Below are positions 16,331-26,047 of a stretch of 34,377 bases of DNA, one piece after another. Source of the DNA: an uncultured Verrucomicrobiae bacterium. Lineage in GTDB: Bacteria > Verrucomicrobiota > Verrucomicrobiia > Limisphaerales > J093. The position numbers and the translations under genes were made by a program. The first letter of the stretch is position 1, and every line of letters begins with the position of its first letter. Location of the stretch: assembly GCA_937946835.1 (NCBI GenBank), contig CALFAV010000045.1:1-34377 (forward strand), written 5' to 3'. The notes beneath the pieces were generated by a model that was given only the letters and a program-made list of their open reading frames with translations, had not been told where the DNA came from and made no database searches.

Positions 16331-17410
16331 TCAGGCTCCGGCCGCCGCGACCGCGGCCGGTTGCAAGATTCGCTTCAGGTTCGCGGCGATTTCCAAAAAC
16401 GCCCGGGCCGGCGCGGTGTCGGGGCGCCCCACCACCACCGGTTCGCCGCGGTCGCCGCCCTCGCGGATCTCGGTGAAGATGGGGATTTCGCCCAGAAAGT
16501 TCACGCCCCTGCGGGCCGCCTCCGCCCGGCCGCCACCGTGGCCGAAGATTTCGACGCGCGTTCCGTCCGGGGCGGTGAAGTAACTCATGTTCTCGACGAT
16601 GCCCAAGATGGGCACGTTGACCTTCTCGAACATGGCCATGCCCTTGCGCACCACGCCCACCGAGGCTTCCTGGGGCGTGGTCACCACAATCCCGCCGTCC
16701 AAGGGCACGGTCTGGCAAAGCGAAAGCTGGGCGTCCCCCGTGCCGGGCGGCAGGTCCACCAGCAGGTAATCCAGGTCCCCCCATTCCACGGCGAACAGAA
16801 ACTGCTGGATGGTCTTGGTGATCATGGGACCGCGCCAGATGACCGGCTGCTCGCTGTCCACCAGAAACCCGATGCTCATGAGCCGGACCCCGTGGCTGAC
16901 GGGGGGCACCAGCTTCTCCTGGTCGCTCACGGTCGGGCGCTCGTGGCAGCCCATCATCAGGGGGATGCTCGGCCCGTAGATGTCGCAATCCAGCAGGCCC
17001 ACCCGCCCGCCCAGCCGGGTCAGCGCGCAGGCGAGATTGACGGAGACGGTGGACTTGCCCACCCCGCCCTTGCCGCTGGCGACGGCGATGACATGGGCCA
17101 CGCCCGGCACCCGGTGCTGGTTGGCCCAGGGGTTGGTGGCGGCTGGGGCGGCGGGTCCTGGCGCCGGCGGGGGTTGATGGACTTCCACATGGACCTTTTC
17201 CACGGCGGGCAGACCGCGCAGCACGCGCTCCACCTCGGTCCTGATCGTGGCGGCCACCTCGGGATTGGGCGAGGTAAGCTGCAAGGTCACACTCACGGCG
17301 CCGGCGTTGACGGCAATGTCCCGTACCAGACCGAAGGAGACCACGTCCCGGGAAAAGCCCGGATACTTCACCGCCTTGAGGGCGGCCCGAATTGCGTCAG
17401 GCGTCAACAT
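16331..17410 (-). CDS. mrp: Mrp/ApbC family P-loop ATPase
   Basis: A 359-residue cytoplasmic ATPase of the Mrp/ApbC/NBP35 family, which carries Fe-S clusters to target proteins. The N-terminal DUF59/MIP18-like domain (1-78) is followed by a Pro/Ala linker and the ATPase domain. The latter has a deviant Walker A ASGKGGVGKST (signature lysine K114, P-loop K119), switch I LLDCDIYGPS and LLVDLPPGTGD. The usual CPxC-type cluster-binding motif after ENMSYF is missing: the sequence continues TAPDGTRVEIFGHGG. It may thus work as a homodimer with other ligands, or have a different carrier role. It diverges from atpB across a 276-base gap and converges on the Gfo/Idh/MocA gene. Confidence 0.92.
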   Translation of the reverse strand: MLTPDAIRAALKAVKYPGFSRDVVSFGLVRDIAVNAGAVSVTLQLTSPNPEVAATIRTEVERVLRGLPAVEKVHVEVHQPPPAPGPAAPAATNPWANQHRVPGVAHVIAVASGKGGVGKSTVSVNLACALTRLGGRVGLLDCDIYGPSIPLMMGCHERPTVSDQEKLVPPVSHGVRLMSIGFLVDSEQPVIWRGPMITKTIQQFLFAVEWGDLDYLLVDLPPGTGDAQLSLCQTVPLDGGIVVTTPQEASVGVVRKGMAMFEKVNVPILGIVENMSYFTAPDGTRVEIFGHGGGRAEAARRGVNFLGEIPIFTEIREGGDRGEPVVVGRPDTAPARAFLEIAANLKRILQPAAVAAAGA

Positions 17411-17686
17411 CGTCCCGGCAGTGTAGTGCGCCACTGCGGGATTGCCAGCCGACCTTGGCGGCACCAACGCCGCGGCACCCCATCGGCGTTCCACCGCGCA
17501 GCCGCCGCGGCAGGGTCGGACCCGGCGGCGCCGTGGACGGAACCGGCCGGGGGGAAGTATGGCTTGCCGTTGCCACAATCGGGACCTCCGGCCGCCAAAA
17601 AAACCTTGTCGCCCGGGCGGCTCTTCGGCAGCTTCTCCCTTCCCCGCGCGGGACGGCGCGGGATTCACCGAGAGCAAACCAAGCAC
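17411..17686. other. Divergent intergenic region between mrp and the ATP synthase operon
   Basis: 276 bases between two divergent starts, so it should hold promoters for both. No confident -35/-10 pair is seen. It contains an A7 run (17599-17605) and a GCCGCC...GGGCGGC inverted repeat around it. There is no atpI-like gene, which often precedes atpB; the short open frames here have no recognisable product. Confidence 0.5.
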
Positions 17687-18601
17687 GTGCGGCTGGCTAG
17701 TTACATCGGCGTGTTCCTCGCCCTGGCAACAGCGGGCGGGTGGGTCGGCTTGGCCGCGGGCGGCGAAGGCCATGCCGCCGCGGCCCATCACGAACTGCCC
17801 CTGCGGCCGCTGGAGATCGGCCGCATCCTGGGCCTGCCCATCACCAACTCGATGCTGGTGACGTGGATTGTGGCGCTGGGCTTGATCCTTTTCGCCCGCT
17901 ATGCCACCCGCCAAATCCGCCCTGTCCCGGAGGGCGCCCAGAACTTCTGGGAATGGTTGGTCGAGTCCCTGTACACCTTTCTGGAGGGCATCCTGGGGGG
18001 GCACCTGGTGCGCAAAACCTTCTGGTTCTTCGCCACGATCTTCGTCTTCATCCTGTTTTCCAACTGGTTCGGCCTGCTGCCGGGGGTGGGGTCCATCGGC
18101 TGGACAGTAACCCTGGCCGACGGCAGCACCGAGTGGCGGCCGTTCTTCCGCGGGGCCAACGCGGACCTGAACATGACCTTTGCGATGGCCATGGTCTTCT
18201 TTTTCCTGTGGACGGTGTGGGCGCTCCAGGAAAACGGCGTGGGCGGTTTTCTCGCCCACCTGTTCGGGACCAAGGGCGACACCACCGGGTTGTTGAAGCT
18301 CCTGATGGTGGTGGTGTTTTTTCTGGTCGGGCTGCTGGAGGTGGTCTCGATTCTGTTCCGGCCGGTGTCCCTGAGTTTCCGTCTTTTTGGCAACATCTAC
18401 GCCGGCGAAAACATGCTCGAGTCCATGGCCGCGCTGGGCGGGGCGGCCCTGGGCTGGCTGATTTCCATCCCGTTTTACTTCCTGGAAGTGCTGGTTGGCC
18501 TGGTGCAGGCCCTGGTCTTCATGCTCCTGACCGCGGTCTTCACCCTGTTGATCTGCCAGCACGAAGAGGAACACCCCGGCCCGGCGCATCCGGGCGGCTA
18601 G
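17687..18601 (+). CDS. atpB: F1Fo-ATP synthase subunit a
   Basis: Fo membrane subunit that forms the two proton half-channels beside the c-ring. About 304 residues from the GTG at 17687. Five or six membrane helices are visible after a 65-residue N-terminal part that includes a signal-like segment (YIGVFLALATAGGWVGLAAGG). The essential arginine is R232 in SLSFRLFGNIYAGENML. Other conserved parts are SNWFGLLPG and the C-terminal LVGLVQALVFMLLTAVF. A His/Glu-rich cytoplasmic tail (CQHEEEHPGPAH) ends the protein. The start is uncertain: an in-frame GTG at 17711 is also possible, and neither has a clear ribosome binding site. It is the first gene of the operon; atpE follows after 67 bases. Confidence 0.93.
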   Translation: MRLASYIGVFLALATAGGWVGLAAGGEGHAAAAHHELPLRPLEIGRILGLPITNSMLVTWIVALGLILFARYATRQIRPVPEGAQNFWEWLVESLYTFLEGILGGHLVRKTFWFFATIFVFILFSNWFGLLPGVGSIGWTVTLADGSTEWRPFFRGANADLNMTFAMAMVFFFLWTVWALQENGVGGFLAHLFGTKGDTTGLLKLLMVVVFFLVGLLEVVSILFRPVSLSFRLFGNIYAGENMLESMAALGGAALGWLISIPFYFLEVLVGLVQALVFMLLTAVFTLLICQHEEEHPGPAHPGG

Positions 18602-18610
18602 ACCCTTTCC

Positions 18611-18647
18611 GGCGCCGGACCGTGCAGCCGCGCGGGGGCGCCGGACC
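18611..18647. repeat. Direct repeat in atpB-atpE spacer
   Basis: GGCGCCGGACC occurs at 18611-18621 and again at 18637-18647. Because GGCGCC is its own inverse, the two copies could also pair as a stem just ahead of the atpE ribosome binding site. Function unknown. Confidence 0.4.
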
Positions 18648-18653
18648 AAGACG

Positions 18654-18660
18654 AAAGGAA
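18654..18660 (+). promoter_or_regulatory. Strong ribosome binding site of atpE
   Basis: AAAGGAA ends eight bases before the atpE ATG. It is the clearest Shine-Dalgarno sequence of the ATP synthase operon, where most other starts follow C-rich sequence. Confidence 0.7.
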
Positions 18661-18668
18661 CCACCACC

Positions 18669-18884
18669 ATGCTGACCCCCCTGTTGGCTGAACTGAGCGG
18701 CAACCTGCACATCGGCCTCGCCTGCCTGGGCGCGGCCCTGGGCGTGGGTTTCATTGGCATGAAGGCTTCGGAGGCCGTCGGGCGCAACCCCGGCGCGTCC
18801 ACGAAGATTCTGGTCCAGGCGATTCTGAGCACGGCCTTCGCCGAAGGCATTGTGTTCTTCGCCATCTACCTCGCCGGCAAGTAG
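18669..18884 (+). CDS. atpE: F1Fo-ATP synthase subunit c
   Basis: A 71-residue proteolipid that forms the rotor ring. Two membrane helices are joined by the polar loop VGRNPGAS (37-44), with R39-N40-P41 contacting F1. The ion-binding carboxylate is E59 in STAFAEGIVFF. The helix-1 packing motif is GAALGVGFIG. Residues typical of Na+-binding rings (a Gln in helix 1 and Ser/Thr right after the Glu) are absent, so proton coupling is likely. A strong ribosome binding site upstream and a perfect stem-loop downstream may raise its expression over its neighbours, as needed for a ring of 8-17 copies. Confidence 0.97.
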   Translation: MLTPLLAELSGNLHIGLACLGAALGVGFIGMKASEAVGRNPGASTKILVQAILSTAFAEGIVFFAIYLAGK

Positions 18885-18891
18885 CGCTCCC

Positions 18892-18917
18892 GCGACGCGG
18901 CCCCCGGGCCGCGTCGC
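18892..18917 (+). promoter_or_regulatory. Perfect stem-loop between atpE and atpF
   Basis: Twelve perfectly complementary pairs (18892-18903 with 18906-18917) with only CC at the centre, so a stable 10-11 bp hairpin with a tight loop. It starts seven bases after the atpE stop. It is followed by CCCCTTTCCCC and not a real T-run, so full termination is unlikely. An RNA-processing or stabilising element, or a partial terminator that lowers expression of the genes after atpE, fits better. Confidence 0.65.
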
Positions 18918-18932
18918 CCCCTTTCCCCGACC

Positions 18933-19496
18933 ATGACCGACTTCCTGGCAATCCTCGCGGCCGCCGCGCCGGCGGCGGGTGAAGCGGGCAACGTGGTGCA
19001 GGAAATCTCCCGCACCTTCGGGCTGAACCTGACCCACTTCATCTCCCAGGTCATCAGCTTCAGCATCGTGGCCCTGTGCCTGCATCGCTTCGCCTACAAG
19101 CCGATCCTCAAGGTCCTCGAGGACCGCCGCCAGACCATCGCCGAGAGCCTGGCCAACGCCGAGCGCATCAAAGAGGAGCTGGCCCGCACCGAGGCCGCCC
19201 GCCGGGAAATCCTCGCCCGGGCCAATGAGCAGGCCGGCAAACTCATCGAGGAGGCCCGGGCTCTGGCGGCCCGGATTCAGGAACAGGAAACTCAAAAGGC
19301 CATCGCCGCCGCCGAACAAATCCTGGCCCGCAGCCGCGAGGCCGCCCAGGCGGACTACGCCCGGATGCTGGCCGAATTGCGCCGCGAAGTCGGCCGCCTG
19401 GTCGTCCAAACCACGGCCCGCGTCACCGGCAAGGTGCTCACCCTCGAGGACCAGCGTCGCCTGGCCGAAGAAGCCACCCGCCAGCTCGCCGCCTGA
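18933..19496 (+). CDS. atpF: F1Fo-ATP synthase subunit b
   Basis: A 187-residue peripheral stalk subunit. One membrane helix (about residues 34-54, FISQVISFSIVALCLHRFAYKP) is followed by a long charged coiled coil to the C-terminus (LEDRRQTIAESLANAERIKE onward), which dimerises and reaches the delta subunit. The Ala-rich N-terminal 30 residues are longer than usual. There is only one b gene in the operon, so a homodimer is expected, not b/b'. The ATG at 18933 follows a pyrimidine-rich stretch without Shine-Dalgarno sequence. A hairpin separates it from atpE, and atpH follows after 25 bases. Confidence 0.94.
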   Translation: MTDFLAILAAAAPAAGEAGNVVQEISRTFGLNLTHFISQVISFSIVALCLHRFAYKPILKVLEDRRQTIAESLANAERIKEELARTEAARREILARANEQAGKLIEEARALAARIQEQETQKAIAAAEQILARSREAAQADYARMLAELRREVGRLVVQTTARVTGKVLTLEDQRRLAEEATRQLAA

Positions 19497-19521
19497 ACGT
19501 TCACCGCGATTCTCCCGCCCG

Positions 19522-19914
19522 ATGCGCCTCAGCAAACAAGCCCGCCGCGTGGCCAAGGAATTGTTCGCGCGCTGCCGTGTGGACGATCGGCTGGACGAGG
19601 ACCGGGTGCGGGCGGTGATCCGCCGGTTGGCGACGACCCGCCCGCGGGGCCATGTGGGAATCGCCCGCTACTTCCAACGCCTGGTGGCGCTGGACCTGGC
19701 GCGGCGCAGCGCCCTGGTGGAAAGCGCTGTTCCCCTGCCGCCGGACCTGCGGGGCACGTTGGAGAGCGCGCTGGCCCGGCGCCACGGTCCCGGTCTCCGG
19801 TTTACCTTCACCGAAAACCCCGGCCTGCTCGGCGGCCTGCGCGTGCGCGTGGGCAGTGATGTGTACGACGGCAGCATCGCCGGCCGGCTGGCCGCCCTGG
19901 CCGCGCGTTTTTAG
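19522..19914 (+). CDS. atpH: F1Fo-ATP synthase subunit delta, short form
   Basis: Peripheral-stalk subunit linking the b dimer to the top of F1. Only 130 residues against the usual 175-185. The C-terminal domain is well conserved ([28 protein letters not shown]). The N-terminal six-helix domain that binds alpha is reduced to about 70 residues ([17 protein letters not shown] through [13 protein letters not shown] helices). The ATG at 19522 is 25 bases after atpF. The frame is open further upstream but that part overlaps atpF and is not delta-like. Similar short forms seem to occur in Verrucomicrobiota relatives, so this is probably a lineage trait and not a truncation by mutation. Confidence 0.88.
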   Translation: MRLSKQARRVAKELFARCRVDDRLDEDRVRAVIRRLATTRPRGHVGIARYFQRLVALDLARRSALVESAVPLPPDLRGTLESALARRHGPGLRFTFTENPGLLGGLRVRVGSDVYDGSIAGRLAALAARF

Positions 19915-19960
19915 TCCGAACCTGAGCCCCCCGGATTCGCCCTTTTTTGAAACGCCCCCT

Positions 19961-21493
19961 ATGAGCAACCTGTTGCAGGAGATCGAAGCGCAAATCGCCG
20001 GCCTGACCACCGGCCTTCAGCGTCAAAACGTCGGTACCGTGCGCGAAATTGGCGACGGCGTTGCCCGCATCGAGGGTCTCACCGACGCGATGATGAACGA
20101 GATGCTCGATTTCGGGAACGGCGTCATGGGCCTGGCGCTCAACCTCGAGGAAACCGAGCTCGGCGCCATCATTCTGGGCGACTACACCGGCATCAAGGAA
20201 GGTCAGGAGGTGCGCACCACCGGCAAACTCCTCCAGGTGCCGGTGGGCAAGGAGTTGCTGGGCCGGGTGGTCAACACCCTGGGTGAGCCGCTGGACGGCA
20301 AGGGGCCGATCCCCGCCAGCACCTACTACCCGGTGGAGAAGATCGCGCCCGGCATCATCAAACGCCGCTCCGTCAACCAGCCGGTTCAGACCGGGATCAT
20401 GGCCATTGACGCGATGATCCCCATCGGCCGCGGCCAGCGCGAGTTGATCATCGGCGACCGCTCCACCGGCAAAACGACCCTCGGCATCGACACGATCATC
20501 AACAACGCCCGCCTCAACCGGGCGGCCGAGGAGGCGGGGGACACCGGTTACCGCCCGCTGTACTCCATCTACGTGGCCATCGGCCAGAAGCAGTCCAACA
20601 TCGCCAACGTCATCCGCGTGCTCGAGGAAAACGGCGCCCTGCCCTACACCATCGTGGTGGTGGCGGCCGCCTCGGACTCGGCCACCAGCCAGTACCTGGC
20701 GCCCTTCGCCGGCTGCGCCATGGGCGAATGGTTCATGGACCACGGCATGGACGCCCTGATCATTTACGACGACCTGTCCAAGCACGCCACCGCCTACCGC
20801 CAGGTCTCGCTGGTGCTCAAGCGGCCCTCCGGGCGCGAGGCCTACCCCGGCGACGTGTTTTACCTCCACAGTCGCCTGCTGGAGCGCAGCGCCCGCCTCA
20901 ACGAAAAATACGGCAACGGCTCCCTCACCGCCCTGCCCATCATCGAGACCCAGATGGGCGACGTCTCGGCCTACATCCCCACCAACGTCATCTCCATCAC
21001 CGACGGCCAGATTTACCTCGAGACCGACCTCTTCTACCAGGGCATCCGCCCGGCCATCTCGGTGGGCCTGTCGGTTTCCCGCGTCGGTTCCGCCGCCCAG
21101 ATCAAGGCCATGAAACAGGTCGCCGGCCGCATCAAGGGCGACCTGGCCCAGTTCCGCGAGCTGGCGGCGTTTGCCCAGTTCGGTTCGGACCTGGACGCCA
21201 AGACCCAGGCACTGATCGCGCGCGGCAAGCGGATCGTGGAAATCTTCAAACAACCGCAATACCAGCCCGTGCCGGTCGAGCTGCAGGTGGCCATCCTCTG
21301 GGCCGTGCAAAACAATTTCCTGGACGACGTCCCCGTCGAGCAGGTCAAGGAGTTCCAGAACCGGCTGACCGAGTTCCTCACCACCCGCAAGGCCGAGCTC
21401 CTGGCCCGCCTGGCCCGGGAAAAAGAAATCAAGCCCGACCTGGCCGAGGCGCTCAAGGCCGCCCTGACCGAGTTCAAGCAGTTGACCGCCTAG
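19961..21493 (+). CDS. atpA: F1Fo-ATP synthase subunit alpha
   Basis: A 510-residue non-catalytic nucleotide-binding subunit of F1. The N-terminal beta-barrel (25-95, [17 protein letters not shown]) is followed by the nucleotide domain with P-loop GDRSTGKT (165-172, K171), and [15 protein letters not shown]. The conserved arginine finger region is [15 protein letters not shown] helical C-terminal domain ends at EFKQLTA. The ATG at 19961 is chosen because [15 protein letters not shown] is the standard alpha N-terminus; the open frame before it overlaps atpH. No Shine-Dalgarno sequence is seen. atpG starts three bases after the stop codon. Confidence 0.97.
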   Translation: MSNLLQEIEAQIAGLTTGLQRQNVGTVREIGDGVARIEGLTDAMMNEMLDFGNGVMGLALNLEETELGAIILGDYTGIKEGQEVRTTGKLLQVPVGKELLGRVVNTLGEPLDGKGPIPASTYYPVEKIAPGIIKRRSVNQPVQTGIMAIDAMIPIGRGQRELIIGDRSTGKTTLGIDTIINNARLNRAAEEAGDTGYRPLYSIYVAIGQKQSNIANVIRVLEENGALPYTIVVVAAASDSATSQYLAPFAGCAMGEWFMDHGMDALIIYDDLSKHATAYRQVSLVLKRPSGREAYPGDVFYLHSRLLERSARLNEKYGNGSLTALPIIETQMGDVSAYIPTNVISITDGQIYLETDLFYQGIRPAISVGLSVSRVGSAAQIKAMKQVAGRIKGDLAQFRELAAFAQFGSDLDAKTQALIARGKRIVEIFKQPQYQPVPVELQVAILWAVQNNFLDDVPVEQVKEFQNRLTEFLTTRKAELLARLAREKEIKPDLAEALKAALTEFKQLTA

Positions 21494-21496
21494 CCC

Positions 21497-23804
<2,308 letters not shown>

Positions 23805-23821
23805 CCCTGCCCCCGCCCACC

Positions 23822-24232
23822 ATGGCCGCCGCGCTCCAACTCGAAATCATCACCCCCCAGGGCACGGTCTTTGCCCGGGAGGTGGACATGGTCACCCTGC
23901 CCGGCCAGGAGGGCGAAATGGGCATCCTGCCGCAGCACGCCCCGCTCATCACCCTCATCGGCGAAGGCGAAATCATCGCCCGCCGCGGCTTCGAGGAACA
24001 CCGCTTCCTCATCACCGGCGGTTGCGCCGAAATCACCCCGGAGCGCGTGGCCATCCTCACCGTGTTTGCCACGGACGAAGCGGCCATTGACGAAAACAGC
24101 GCCGAGGAGGCCCGCCGCCGTGCCGAGGCCCGGCTCAAGGAAAAACTCAGCCCCGAGGAAACCGCGCTGGTCCAGGCGGCGCTGACCCACTCCCTGAACC
24201 AACTCAAGCTCAAACGCCGCGGCCGCTCCTGA
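23822..24232 (+). CDS. atpC: F1Fo-ATP synthase subunit epsilon
   Basis: A 136-residue rotor subunit that contacts the c-ring and can inhibit ATP hydrolysis. The N-terminal beta-sandwich (1-88) has LEIITPQGTVF, VTLPGQEGEMGILPQHAPLIT and FLITGGCAEI. The C-terminal helical hairpin (about 95-136) is present, so the inhibitory arm is retained. It is the last gene of the operon, 17 bases after atpD. No strong terminator follows; see the next spacer. Confidence 0.95.
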   Translation: MAAALQLEIITPQGTVFAREVDMVTLPGQEGEMGILPQHAPLITLIGEGEIIARRGFEEHRFLITGGCAEITPERVAILTVFATDEAAIDENSAEEARRRAEARLKEKLSPEETALVQAALTHSLNQLKLKRRGRS

Positions 24233-24418
24233 CCGCTTCGGTTCGGTCCCGACCCGCGGTACCGGCGAAAAAGCCCCGCGCCGGGATTGGGTGAGCCGGG
24301 GCCAATCGCCGACCGGTTGCCGAAAAACGGGCGTCAAAAAACTCGCCGCCTCCGGGGCACCGTAACTGGTGGAACGCCTTGACGCCGAACCGCCCGCGGG
24401 CGAAAAGAACTTCACGCC
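24233..24418. other. Spacer between atpC and purH
   Basis: 186 bases without a gene. GCCCCG (24273-24278) can pair with CGGGGC (24297-24302) but no T-run follows, so it is a poor terminator. TTGACG at 24379-24384 could be a -35 for purH, without a good -10. Nothing else is recognisable. Confidence 0.35.
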
Positions 24419-25999
24419 ATGATCCGCCGAGCCCTCCTTTCCGTTTACGACAAGACCGGCATTGTGGACTTCGCCCGTGCCTTGGTGAACCTCGGGGCGG
24501 AACTGCTTTCCACCGGGGGCACGGCACGCACCCTCCGCCTGGCGGGACTCCCCGTGACCGAACTGAGCGAGTTCACGGGCTTCCCGGAAATCCTCGACGG
24601 CCGGGTCAAAACCCTCCACCCCCGGGTGCACGGCGGTTTGCTTTACCGCCGGGACAACCTCGAACACGAAGCCGCCGCCGCCCGCTACGACCTGCGGCCC
24701 ATTGACCTGGTGGTGGTCAACCTCTACCCCTTCGAGGCCACCGTCGCCAAACCCGGCGTCTCCCTGGACGAGGTCATCGAGAACATTGACATCGGCGGCC
24801 CGGCCATGCTGCGCAGCGCGGCCAAAAACCATGCCTTCGTGACCGTGGTGACCGACCCGGCGGACTACCCGGAGGTGCTCGCCCAAATCCGCGCGCACGG
24901 CGACACCACCCTCGAACTGCGGCGCCGCCTGGCCGCCCGGGTGTTTGCCCGCACCGCAGCCTACGACGCCACCATCGCCGCCCACCTGCCGGTGTTCTTC
25001 GCCGCGGCCGAGGGACGGCCCGCCCCCGAGCGGGCTCCCGCCGCGCTGCGCATCGAGGCCCCGCTGGTGCAAACCCTGCGCTACGGCGAAAACCCCCACC
25101 AGGCCGCCGCCCTTTACGGCCGGTTCGCCGAGTACTTCCAGCAGCTCCACGGCCGCGAACTGTCCTACAACAACATTCTCGACCTGACCGCCGCCGCCGG
25201 CCTCGTCGCCGAGTTCGCCGACGACCCGCCCACGCTGGCCATTCTCAAGCACACCAACCCCTGCGGCGTCGGCCAGGGTGCCACGTTGCGCGAGGCCTGG
25301 GACAAGGCCTTGGCCACCGATCGCCAGGCCCCCTTCGGCGGCATCATCGCGGTGAACCGCCCGCTGGACGCCGACTGCGCCGGGGCCATCGCCGAGATTT
25401 TCAGCGAGGTGATCGTCGCCCCGGACTTCGCCCCCGGGGCCCTGGCCGTCCTGCAGAAGAAAAAGCATCTCCGTCTGCTGCGCGTGCGCCTGGACCCGCA
25501 CCGCGCGGCCGGTTGGGAGGTGCGCAGCGTGGGCGCCGATTCGTTTCTCTGGCAGGAAAGCGACGGCCGGCCACTGACCGACGCCGATCTCAAGGTGGTC
25601 ACCCGCCGCACCCCCACCGAGGCCGAGTGGCGCGCGCTGCGCTTCGGCTGGCGGGTGGTCAAACACGTCAAGTCCAACGCCATCGTCTATGCCGCGGCCG
25701 ATCGCACCCTCGGCATCGGCGCCGGCCAGATGAGTCGGGTGGATGCCAGCCGCATTGCCGTGTGGAAGGGCCGGGAGGCCGGCACGCTGCCCCCGCCGGG
25801 GCAAAAGCCCGCCGGCGAATGCGTGGTGTGCAGCGACGCCTTTTTCCCGTTCCCGGACGGCCTGATCGCCGCGGCCGAGGCGGGCGCCACCGCGGCCATT
25901 CAACCGGGGGGCTCGGTGCGCGACGCCGAGGTGATCGCCGCGGCCGACGAACGCGGTCTGGCGATGGTCTTTACCGGCGTGCGTCATTTCCGGCATTAA
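24419..25999 (+). CDS. purH: Bifunctional AICAR transformylase/IMP cyclohydrolase
   Basis: A 526-residue enzyme for the last two steps of purine synthesis: AICAR is formylated by 10-formyl-THF to FAICAR and then closed to IMP. The N-terminal IMP cyclohydrolase domain (1-190, MGS-like) has [39 protein letters not shown] and [14 protein letters not shown]. The C-terminal transformylase domain has [19 protein letters not shown], the catalytic [11 protein letters not shown] (Lys-His), [33 protein letters not shown] and the end DAFFPFPDG. The length is normal. The ATG at 24419 begins directly at the conserved [10 protein letters not shown]. It may have its own promoter, as it lies 186 bases from atpC. 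Confidence 0.97.
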   Translation: MIRRALLSVYDKTGIVDFARALVNLGAELLSTGGTARTLRLAGLPVTELSEFTGFPEILDGRVKTLHPRVHGGLLYRRDNLEHEAAAARYDLRPIDLVVVNLYPFEATVAKPGVSLDEVIENIDIGGPAMLRSAAKNHAFVTVVTDPADYPEVLAQIRAHGDTTLELRRRLAARVFARTAAYDATIAAHLPVFFAAAEGRPAPERAPAALRIEAPLVQTLRYGENPHQAAALYGRFAEYFQQLHGRELSYNNILDLTAAAGLVAEFADDPPTLAILKHTNPCGVGQGATLREAWDKALATDRQAPFGGIIAVNRPLDADCAGAIAEIFSEVIVAPDFAPGALAVLQKKKHLRLLRVRLDPHRAAGWEVRSVGADSFLWQESDGRPLTDADLKVVTRRTPTEAEWRALRFGWRVVKHVKSNAIVYAAADRTLGIGAGQMSRVDASRIAVWKGREAGTLPPPGQKPAGECVVCSDAFFPFPDGLIAAAEAGATAAIQPGGSVRDAEVIAAADERGLAMVFTGVRHFRH

Positions 26000-26047
26000 C
26001 CCCCGCGGGGTTGCGGCCGACCGTCACTGCTCTTTTAGCTGTTGCAC

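Noticed and set aside
17411..18865. Long N-terminal extension of mrp reaching into atpB
   Set aside because: The part before 17410 is antisense to atpB/atpE and unlike Mrp; the protein starts normally at MLTPDAIRAALK.
18669..18884. Sodium-type c-ring
   Set aside because: The Gln and Ser/Thr ligands of Na+ rings are absent around E59.
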